Below are positions 14,370 to 20,100 of a DNA stretch of 20,100 nt, in pieces. Where the stretch lies: IMG/VR virus record IMGVR_UViG_3300027906_001814, positions 1-20,100 of that record; one strand, 5' to 3'. The notes beneath the pieces are model-generated. The model searched no databases, was not told the origin of the DNA, and worked only from the letters and a program-made list of their open reading frames with translations. Origin of the DNA: a virus. Within the stretch, counting starts at the first letter, position 1. Each line of letters begins with the position of its first letter. The position numbers and the translations under genes were made by a program.

Positions 14370-15750
14370 AAGAACAGCATTAAAACATTTAATACATACC
14401 GAACAGTATGCTAGAAAAGTTTTACCATTCTTAAAAGAAGAATATTTTCCAGATAGACTAGAGAAATTAATCTTTAGAGAGATTTCTAAGTTTTATGAAA
14501 AATATAATGCTCAACCTACCAACGAAACACTTGCAATCGAATTAAATGCAAGAAAAGATATTAACGATACTGAGTTTCAAAATATCACAAGCACAATAGC
14601 TACATTTCAAAAAGAAGATATTAACTTAGATTGGTTAGTACAGACAACCGAAAAGTTTTGTAAAGACCGTGCAATACATAATGCTATCATGGATGGTATT
14701 CATATATTAGACGGCAAAGATAAAACACATACCCCAGAATATTTACCAGAATTGTTATCAAATGCCTTGTCAGTATCTTTTGACGAGAAGATTGGTCACG
14801 ATTATATTCCTGAATCAACTGAACGATATGATTTCTACCATAAGAAGGAAGAACGAGTTGAATTTGATTTAGATTTTATGAATCGTATTACTCGTGGTGG
14901 TGTTCCAACTAAGACATTGAATATTGTCCTTGCAGGTACTGGAGTTGGTAAAACTTTATTTATGTGCCATCTTGCAGCTGCCAATTTATTACAAGGTAAG
15001 AATGTATTGTATATTACTTTAGAAATGGCTGAAGAAAGAATTGCTGAAAGAATAGACTCTAATCTTTTAAATGTTTCTATGAGTGATCTACCTGAACTTC
15101 CTAAAATGATGTATCAAGACAAGATTAAAAGTCTAGAAGAAAAGACCAAAGGTAAACTTATTATTAAAGAATATCCTACTGCGTCTGCTCACGCTGGTCA
15201 TTTTAAAGTATTACTTAATGAACTAGCAATCAAGAAAAGTTTTAAACCAGATGTTATCTATATTGACTATTTAAACCTGTGTGTATCGTCTAGATTGAAG
15301 GCAGGATCATCAGCTAATTCATATACGATAGTCAAGTCTATCGCCGAAGAACTTAGAGGTCTAGCGGTCGAATTTGATCTTCCTATCTTCTCAGCAACAC
15401 AAACTACAAGAACAGGATTTGGTTCTACTGATATTGGTCTTGAAGATACTTCAGAAAGTTTTGGGTTACCTGCAACTGCTGATTTTATGTTTGCCATTAT
15501 ATCTACTGAAGAGCTAGAAAAGAAAGGTCAATTCCTTGTAAAACAATTAAAGAATAGATATAATGACCCTACAATTAATCGTAAGTTTATGTTGGGTGTT
15601 GATAGATCAAAAATGAGAATATATGATGTAGAACAGGCGGCTCAAGATGATATGGTGGACGCTAATCAACAAGAAGAACCTGAAAAGTCTGTATTTGATA
15701 ATACAGAAACAGCAAAGCGATTAAACAAATTTTCTGATTTTAAAATATAA
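14353..15750 (+). CDS. 41: Replicative DNA helicase gp41 (DnaB family)
   Basis: The 465-residue protein (T4 gp41 has 475) is a hexameric 5'-3' helicase. Residues 1-150 form the helical N-terminal domain (LIHTEQYARKVLPFLKEEYF). The RecA-like motor follows, with Walker A AGTGVGKT (194-201), a TLEMAEERIAERID element corresponding to the DnaB H1a region, Walker B VIYIDYLN with D305, and SATQTTRTG as sensor or H3. The C-terminus is acidic. It unwinds the fork ahead of gp43. The gene overlaps its upstream neighbour by 17 nt and the next small gene by 1 nt (TAATG). Confidence 0.95.
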   Translation: MEERIERTALKHLIHTEQYARKVLPFLKEEYFPDRLEKLIFREISKFYEKYNAQPTNETLAIELNARKDINDTEFQNITSTIATFQKEDINLDWLVQTTEKFCKDRAIHNAIMDGIHILDGKDKTHTPEYLPELLSNALSVSFDEKIGHDYIPESTERYDFYHKKEERVEFDLDFMNRITRGGVPTKTLNIVLAGTGVGKTLFMCHLAAANLLQGKNVLYITLEMAEERIAERIDSNLLNVSMSDLPELPKMMYQDKIKSLEEKTKGKLIIKEYPTASAHAGHFKVLLNELAIKKSFKPDVIYIDYLNLCVSSRLKAGSSANSYTIVKSIAEELRGLAVEFDLPIFSATQTTRTGFGSTDIGLEDTSESFGLPATADFMFAIISTEELEKKGQFLVKQLKNRYNDPTINRKFMLGVDRSKMRIYDVEQAAQDDMVDANQQEEPEKSVFDNTETAKRLNKFSDFKI

Positions 15751-15872
15751 TGGCTCAAGACGGCAAACATATACCATCTAAAGAATTTAAAGAAAACTAT
15801 AATTCTATCTTTCGTAAGAAAAGGAAACAAAATGGCAAAAAAGAAGAAAAGAAAAATAGACAAAGAAGCTAA
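15750..15872 (+). CDS. 40-aa basic protein after gene 41
   Basis: ATG 15750 overlaps the gp41 stop (TAATG). The 40 residues read MAQDGKHIPSKEFKENYNSI followed by a Lys/Arg-rich tail. The last 41 nt overlap the next small gene in another frame. The product is probably disordered or helical and nucleic-acid binding. No family is recognised. The overlapping start supports expression, but the basic tail may just reflect the A-rich DNA. Confidence 0.4.
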   Translation: MAQDGKHIPSKEFKENYNSIFRKKRKQNGKKEEKKNRQRS

Positions 15873-15954
15873 AGAGTGGAACGAAAAAGTTAAAGCTCTT
15901 GGTGAAAGTAATAGACAAAAATTAATGAACGCAATAAAGAATAAAAATGCCTAG
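15832..15954 (+). CDS. 40-aa Lys-rich helical protein
   Basis: ATG 15832 has a good AAGGAAAC Shine-Dalgarno. The 40-residue product begins MAKKKKRKIDKEAKEWNEKV and continues as a likely amphipathic helix (KALGESNRQKLMNAIKN). It overlaps the preceding small gene by 41 nt and the next by 8 nt. The function is unknown. The clear ribosome binding site makes it the better supported of the two short genes. Confidence 0.5.
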   Translation: MAKKKKRKIDKEAKEWNEKVKALGESNRQKLMNAIKNKNA

Positions 15955-16195
15955 AAAAAAACGAGAAAAAAGACCACCTAGTAAGAATGTAAAATTATCT
16001 TACGAAACTATTATGGTCAAAAAAGGTAGATCAATAGTATATCAATGTATAGAACGACCTACTGGTTCTATCATATGTGAAAACTTTTTCAAAGAAGATA
16101 CAGACGAAACAACTAAATTTCAAAACAAGCATAAACAATGGGAACCTAATGGTGGCATAGTTGCGTTTCTCACACTAGGCAAAATAGACGCTTGA
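15947..16195 (+). CDS. 82-aa basic protein of unknown function
   Basis: The 82-residue product opens with a Lys/Arg/Pro-rich tail (MPRKKREKRPPSKN). A compact region follows, with KGRSIVYQCIERPTGSIICE and GGIVAFLTLGKIDA. It overlaps the preceding gene by 8 nt and closes the uvsX-41 operon. The basic tail suggests nucleic-acid binding. I do not recognise a family. Confidence 0.6.
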   Translation: MPRKKREKRPPSKNVKLSYETIMVKKGRSIVYQCIERPTGSIICENFFKEDTDETTKFQNKHKQWEPNGGIVAFLTLGKIDA

Positions 16196-16222
16196 CAATT
16201 ACGCCATAATGTTATATAAATA
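16192..16222 (+). promoter_or_regulatory. Overlapping early (TTGACA/TATAAA) and late (TATAAATA) promoter
   Basis: TTGACA (16192-16197), a 17-bp spacer and TATAAA (16215-16220). The -10 box is also the start of a TATAAATA late octamer (16215-16222). The ATG at 16228 is at the expected transcription start for either promoter, so a leaderless message is predicted. Confidence 0.7.
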
Positions 16223-16227
16223 GTGTT

Positions 16228-17571
16228 ATGGTAACAATTAATCCCAACTATCAACAAAAAGGTGTTAGCAACCCTTATTATACTGTATCTACTGATGTAG
16301 CTACTAAGGTAAGACGACTTATATCTGGAGAAGTAATGTATAGAAGCGTTGATAGTGCTAGCGGTAATATAATATTAGATATGGGAGGTAAATTCCCTTT
16401 CTTATTAGAGAGTAAAAAGAAAAGTTTAAACACATATATTCTTTTAAGAAAGAAAGATATTAAAGGACATTTAGGTATGGCAACAAGAAAAGATAGTACC
16501 GCCTCAGCAAATGTTAATGAATTTTTATCTATGTTTTTCTTAGTGAATAAATATGCAGAAAAAAATTTAGTAGAAACACTAGAAAGTGATTGTCATAAAT
16601 TTAAAAATAAACCCACTAAAGTTTTTAATCCGTCTGCAAATGGAGTGTCTATGGTAACTTATTCTGAGTTAGCTGAATTAATAGACAAAGATGAAACAGC
16701 AGAAAGAGATATACTTATAGGGTTTAGAAATGCTGTTGCTGTTAAGAAAGATATTAGAGGAAATATAAAAAAAACTTATTGGTGTCCTAGAGGCAAACCT
16801 CCAGGAGTATCGCCTAAAAATCCATCAGATACAGTCGTTCAATTATCCGATGATAGTTACCAAGGTTATTCTAATAAAATAGCTGCAGGTAAAGATGAAA
16901 CACCTAAGTTTAATACCAACTTGACAGCATTTTTTAGTAAGTTAGAGGATATTAATCAATTAAAAACTGCTCAAAAAATAATAGATGATTCTTGGAATCA
17001 AGCAGTAGGTAAAATACCAAAAAGTCAAAAGTTGTCTATTGGTGCTATGAAAAATTTTGATATACGAAGTGAACCTTATAGTGAAAGTGCTTCTAAAAAC
17101 GAGTTTGCTAAATTATCTAAAGTTTTTTCAGCTGAAGATTCTGATTTTTATGGTTCTGGTTTTTATTATCTATTCAGAAATCAGTTAATCACAAACTTAG
17201 GTAAGTATATAATTAAACCTAAAAATTTGATATATTTTTTAAATACAATATATTTCTACACTTATGATGATCCTAGAGCTAAATTTGTTCCTTGTCCATA
17301 TAAACTTCTTATAGGACAAGAAAGTGGATCAAGTCAAATAAAAGATGTATCTGACAACGCTGAGTTAAAAAATATCTTATTAACAAAAAAGGTATCTGAT
17401 ATATCTAGTTCTAAATTAATTTATGATGGTAAATCCCAAAGAATGTCCATCGTATTTAAGTGGAGAAAAAAGACAACAGTTGATATACCTATAACCGTTA
17501 GAACTAGAGCTGCTGGGGGTTGGTCAGGCAAGTCTTTATTTTTGAACACACCTGGGCTGAAGATATCATAA
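16228..17571 (+). CDS. 447-aa protein of unknown function, possible PD-(D/E)xK-like nuclease fold
   Basis: I do not recognise this family with confidence. The N-terminal half contains the helical segment NVNEFLSMFFLVNKYAEKN. It is followed by PSDTVVQLSDDSYQGYSNKI (D201, K217), then AAGKDETPKFNTNLTAFF. A helix with a conserved Glu, then P-x-D, a strand and S-x-K resembles variant PD-(D/E)xK nucleases in which Ser replaces the acidic residue. The C-terminal half is rich in aromatic residues and strands. No signal peptide or membrane segment is visible. ATG 16228 has no Shine-Dalgarno and abuts a dual early/late promoter. Nuclease activity is a hypothesis only. Confidence 0.6.
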   Translation: MVTINPNYQQKGVSNPYYTVSTDVATKVRRLISGEVMYRSVDSASGNIILDMGGKFPFLLESKKKSLNTYILLRKKDIKGHLGMATRKDSTASANVNEFLSMFFLVNKYAEKNLVETLESDCHKFKNKPTKVFNPSANGVSMVTYSELAELIDKDETAERDILIGFRNAVAVKKDIRGNIKKTYWCPRGKPPGVSPKNPSDTVVQLSDDSYQGYSNKIAAGKDETPKFNTNLTAFFSKLEDINQLKTAQKIIDDSWNQAVGKIPKSQKLSIGAMKNFDIRSEPYSESASKNEFAKLSKVFSAEDSDFYGSGFYYLFRNQLITNLGKYIIKPKNLIYFLNTIYFYTYDDPRAKFVPCPYKLLIGQESGSSQIKDVSDNAELKNILLTKKVSDISSSKLIYDGKSQRMSIVFKWRKKTTVDIPITVRTRAAGGWSGKSLFLNTPGLKIS

Positions 17572-17574
17572 ACT

Positions 17575-17582
17575 TATAAATA
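17575..17582 (+). promoter_or_regulatory. T4-late-type promoter of the terminal operon
   Basis: A perfect TATAAATA, extended to TATAAATAGTATTG, lies 46 nt upstream of ATG 17629. No convincing sigma-70 promoter is present here, so the nucleotidyltransferase-like, adenylate kinase and PAP2 genes look late. The Shine-Dalgarno GGAGAAGG precedes ATG 17629. Confidence 0.6.
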
Positions 17583-17628
17583 GTATTGAAAGTGAATTCT
17601 ATATTATATAAATGGAGAAGGCGAACAA

Positions 17629-18843
17629 ATGCAAGGGTTTTTACAGTACCTCGTAGAGGCAAAGAACACCCACCTAGAACACTTAGAAGATGAAGTAATT
17701 AATAATGGAAGTCGTGGGGCGGTAAACGCTATACAATTTTTGAAGTCTATAAGACAAATGTTTTCTGGTGGTGGAAAGAGAACGAATTTAACGGTTAAAT
17801 GGGACGGAGCACCGGCAATAGTCTGTGGTACCAATCCTGATAACGGCCGTTTCTTTGTTGGTACGAAATCTGTATTTAACAAAACTCCTAAAATTAACTA
17901 CACGGCTGCAGATATCAGAAAGAATCATTCTGGTGCTGTTGCAGATAAATTAGAAATCTGCTTGAGGGAGTTGCGAAAATTAGGTATCAAAAATATCTTA
18001 CAAGGTGATTTATTATTTACAAGAGGTGAATTAAAGACTGCTAAAATTGACGGTGAAAAGAATATAATTTTTACCCCTAATACTATTACATATGCAGTAC
18101 CTATCGGAACTCCCCTTGCAAGTCGAATCGCAAATGCTAATCTAGGCATTATTTTCCATACAACATATAGAGGCAAAACATTCTCAAAACTAAGCGCTAG
18201 TTTTGGCGCTAGTGTTAAATCATTGAGAAAAGTTAGAAGTGTGTTTTTTGATGACGCTACATATAAGGATGCTAGTGGAGCTAAATTTGATTCAGGTGAG
18301 CAATCTAGGTTTGATAATATATTAAAAATGGCTATGGGTTCAGTAGGTAAGGGTGCTGTTTTTATGGATAAATTAAAAAAAGATACAAACATATTGTCTG
18401 TTGGTGTACAACTAAAGGCATATTTTAATTCATACATAAGAACAGGAACAGGACTAGGCAGTACAAAGAAACTTGCCGGTCAATTTGCTCCGTTTTACAA
18501 AGATAGAATACAACAAGAAATAGATAAAGTAAAACAACCTGCCACAAAAAAGAAATATAAAGATATTCAAAGTGCAGGTGTAAGATTTATAAAAGGCAAT
18601 TCGGAAGGATTATATTTTTGTATTGCTACATATTTGTCCTTACAAAACGCTAAATTATTACTACTAAATAAATTAAGAAGCGTACAAAGTATAGGGACAT
18701 TCCTAAAGACATCAAATGGATTTAGAGTAACCAGTCCTGAAGGATATGTTGCGATTAAATCATCTGGTGCAGTAAAACTTGTAGATAGAATGGAATTTAG
18801 TAGAGCGAATTTCAATATTGCAAAAGACTGGGTAAAGGGTTGA
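17629..18843 (+). CDS. KxDG nucleotidyltransferase (ligase-superfamily)-like protein
   Basis: The 404-residue protein carries NLTVKWDGAPAIVCG, where K57-W-D59-G60 matches the KxDG motif I of DNA/RNA ligases and capping enzymes. Plausible further motifs are ILQGDLLF (126-130) for motif III, LGIIFHTTYRG for motif IIIa/IV, and VQLKAYF with K263 for motif V. The spacing is unusual and no classical EGxVxK is clear. Similar cyanophage proteins exist without assigned function. The first ten residues, MQGFLQYLVE followed by A, resemble a capsid-targeting leader cleaved after L-V-E. The gene heads a late-type operon, with GGAGAAGG as ribosome binding site, and overlaps the adenylate kinase start region. 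Confidence 0.65.
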   Translation: MQGFLQYLVEAKNTHLEHLEDEVINNGSRGAVNAIQFLKSIRQMFSGGGKRTNLTVKWDGAPAIVCGTNPDNGRFFVGTKSVFNKTPKINYTAADIRKNHSGAVADKLEICLRELRKLGIKNILQGDLLFTRGELKTAKIDGEKNIIFTPNTITYAVPIGTPLASRIANANLGIIFHTTYRGKTFSKLSASFGASVKSLRKVRSVFFDDATYKDASGAKFDSGEQSRFDNILKMAMGSVGKGAVFMDKLKKDTNILSVGVQLKAYFNSYIRTGTGLGSTKKLAGQFAPFYKDRIQQEIDKVKQPATKKKYKDIQSAGVRFIKGNSEGLYFCIATYLSLQNAKLLLLNKLRSVQSIGTFLKTSNGFRVTSPEGYVAIKSSGAVKLVDRMEFSRANFNIAKDWVKG

Positions 18844-18848
18844 GATTG

Positions 18849-19430
18849 GTGCCAAAAACATTAAAACAATTTTTAGAAGAAATGAGTATGGTAACTATCG
18901 TAATGATAGGTGGACCAGGGTCAGGTAAATCTACATATTCAAGTTATATCTCAGGTCATTTTGATATACCACATATTTACACAGGTGATATGATGAGGGA
19001 TTTACAGAAAAAAGATCCTGAAGTTGCAAAGATTATGGATAGAGGCGATCTAGTTCCTATTGAAAAAGTAATGAAAGCTTTAAAAGACAGATTAAGAAAA
19101 GACGATACAAATAATGGATATATATTAGACGGGTTTCCTAGAAATATGGAACAGTTGGGTAAAATGAGAGAAGAAGATATTAATTATAATTATGTTGTAT
19201 ATCTTAATGTATCTGAAAAAGAAGTTATTAAAAGACTAACTGCTCGTGGTAGAAAAGATGATAAACCAGAGATTATAAAAAACAGACTAAAAGTATATGA
19301 GAAAGAAACAGGACCTGTTTTAGATGAATTTAGAAAGAATAAGAATAGATTTATTGAAGTTAAAGCTGAAGGAAAAGATCCTGAAAGTATTGCGGCTGAT
19401 ATAATAGGGGAGATAGAAAAGCGTGGCTAA
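18849..19430 (+). CDS. adk: Adenylate kinase with N-terminal leader
   Basis: The short-form adenylate kinase (about 180 residues without the leader) has the P-loop GGPGSGKST, the AMP-binding TGDMMRD segment, LDGFPRN and the lid-region RLTARGRKDDKPE followed by R-L-K-V-Y-E. It interconverts AMP, ADP and ATP, and could balance nucleotide pools or recharge energy in the infected cell. I chose GTG 18849, which gives MPKTLKQFLEE followed by MSMVTIV and has AAAGGG 9 nt upstream. TTG 18840 and 18846 are also possible. ATG 18888, with AGAAGA 7 nt upstream, would remove the leader. The leader ends exactly at L-E-E just before the normal adenylate kinase N-terminus. It overlaps the next gene by 8 nt. 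Confidence 0.85.
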   Translation: MPKTLKQFLEEMSMVTIVMIGGPGSGKSTYSSYISGHFDIPHIYTGDMMRDLQKKDPEVAKIMDRGDLVPIEKVMKALKDRLRKDDTNNGYILDGFPRNMEQLGKMREEDINYNYVVYLNVSEKEVIKRLTARGRKDDKPEIIKNRLKVYEKETGPVLDEFRKNKNRFIEVKAEGKDPESIAADIIGEIEKRG

Positions 19431-20100
19431 GAATTTTTTTGATTTCAGGAAGAAATTAAATGAAGGTATAGATTTTGGATTAAGAGACCTTGTTTATTAT
19501 AATGAGGATGCTCTTAGAGAATCTATGGATAAAGTTGAGAGTCGTATTAATCATCATATCATAGATGGTTGGCAAAATATAGACATAACTCCACCAGCTG
19601 AAAATGATAGTGACCAAACTAAAAGTGAATTAGTTGAGATAACAAATATACAAACGACAAGAACTAATGAAGATGAAAACTCAATTAGAGTTTCAGATTT
19701 TATGGAATCATTTCATTTTAGAGAATATCTAAATGAGAATAAATTAGATTATAGGTCCTCAGAAATAACAGCTATAGTTGAAGACGCTTGGAAAATTATA
19801 AGAACATTTAAGAATAAGTTTAATAGACCTAGACCATATCAAATTGCAAGAGCATTGAATATGGACTTTGATTATATGTATAGTGAAACTGCTAGTACAC
19901 CTGCATACCCAAGTGGTCATAGTGCTGGTGCAAGACTAGTTGCTGAATACTTATCACAAAAATTCCCAGAACACAGAAAACAGTTTATACAAATATCTGA
20001 AAGAGTAGGTATGGGAAGAATTCAAGCTGGGTTCCATTATCGTTCAGATCACGAAGCAGGAAATGAACTTGCATTAAAGATATTACCCTTCTTAAAAATA
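19423..20100 (+). CDS. PAP2-superfamily (class A acid phosphatase-like) phosphatase, 3'-truncated
   Basis: The frame starts at GTG 19423, with GGGGAGA 9 nt upstream and an 8-nt overlap with adk, and is open to the window end (226 residues). It contains the three PAP2 motifs: K130-x6-R137-P138 (KNKFNRPRP), P163-S-G-H166 (YPSGHSAG) and R199-x5-H205-x3-D209 (RIQAGFHYRSD). Catalytic H166 and H205 are both present. PAP2 enzymes remove phosphate from lipids, nucleotides or small esters. No signal peptide or membrane helices are visible, so this looks like the soluble class A type. The N-terminus MAKNFFDFRKKLNE followed by G resembles a capsid-targeting leader. The substrate is unknown. Confidence 0.82.
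   Translation, partial: MAKNFFDFRKKLNEGIDFGLRDLVYYNEDALRESMDKVESRINHHIIDGWQNIDITPPAENDSDQTKSELVEITNIQTTRTNEDENSIRVSDFMESFHFREYLNENKLDYRSSEITAIVEDAWKIIRTFKNKFNRPRPYQIARALNMDFDYMYSETASTPAYPSGHSAGARLVAEYLSQKFPEHRKQFIQISERVGMGRIQAGFHYRSDHEAGNELALKILPFLKI

Noticed and set aside
17925-18437. 170-codon open frame on the - strand
   Set aside because: It lies entirely inside the nucleotidyltransferase-like gene, its protein has no recognisable domain, and no promoter or ribosome binding site supports it.
1-20100. CRISPR array, insertion sequence or integrase attachment site
   Set aside because: No regularly spaced repeats, transposase or terminal inverted repeats were seen, and gene order is continuous for a T4-like replication module.

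Overview
The window is an AT-rich stretch of a T4-like myovirus genome covering the DNA replication and recombination module. Every gene I support lies on the + strand, and the genes are packed with short overlaps. Sequence resemblance identifies the T4 counterparts sliding clamp (gp45), clamp loader large and small subunits (gp44, gp62), translational repressor RegA, family B DNA polymerase (gp43), UvsX recombinase and the DnaB-type helicase gp41. The low GC and the accessory genes (bS21, ThyX, a CobS/MoxR-type ATPase, a RimK-like ligase, peroxiredoxin) point to a marine phage of the cyanophage/pelagiphage T4-like group. A host with an AT-rich genome, such as a SAR11-type alphaproteobacterium, is an inference and not something the sequence proves.

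Layout. 1-2500: the tail of an unknown gene that shares a domain with the following MoxR/CobS-type AAA+ ATPase, then an HExxH metallopeptidase-like protein, ribosomal protein bS21 and a small helix-turn-helix-like protein. 2494-2626: a non-coding segment with a late-promoter-like box and three stem-loops. 2627-7862: a DUF3310-like protein, gp45, gp44, an SCP2-like protein, a peroxiredoxin, gp62, RegA, a RimK-like ATP-grasp ligase fused to a RimK-associated protease-like domain, and a 103-aa unknown. 7901-12993: gp43, a 27-residue four-cysteine mini-protein, ThyX, a 55-aa protein, an MTA/SAH-nucleosidase-like protein and a DUF4338 (DruA-like) protein. 13055-16195: UvsX, a 102-aa unknown, gp41 and three small basic proteins. 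16228-20100: a 447-aa possible nuclease-fold protein, a KxDG nucleotidyltransferase-like protein, adenylate kinase and a PAP2-type phosphatase that runs off the end.

Regulation. Five intergenic promoters of host sigma-70 type have TTGAYT-like and TATAAT-like boxes, all with a 17-bp spacer. At three of them the ATG lies where transcription should begin (metallopeptidase, DNA polymerase, 447-aa protein), which predicts leaderless mRNAs. T4-late-type TATAAATA boxes lie upstream of the clamp operon, UvsX, the 447-aa protein and the terminal nucleotidyltransferase/adenylate kinase/phosphatase operon.

How the genes work together. The core genes build the replisome (polymerase, clamp, clamp loader, helicase) and the recombination machinery. 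ThyX and adenylate kinase support nucleotide supply, and the nucleosidase may recycle MTA/SAH. bS21, RimK and RegA act, or may act, on translation. The most unexpected pattern is that four enzymes (the RimK-like protein, the nucleotidyltransferase-like protein, adenylate kinase and the PAP2 phosphatase) start with short leaders ending in [I/L]-x-E. These resemble T4 capsid-targeting sequences cut by the gp21 prohead protease, so the enzymes may be packaged in the virion. The second unexpected feature is an SCP2-peroxiredoxin cassette that splits the normally adjacent clamp-loader genes 44 and 62.
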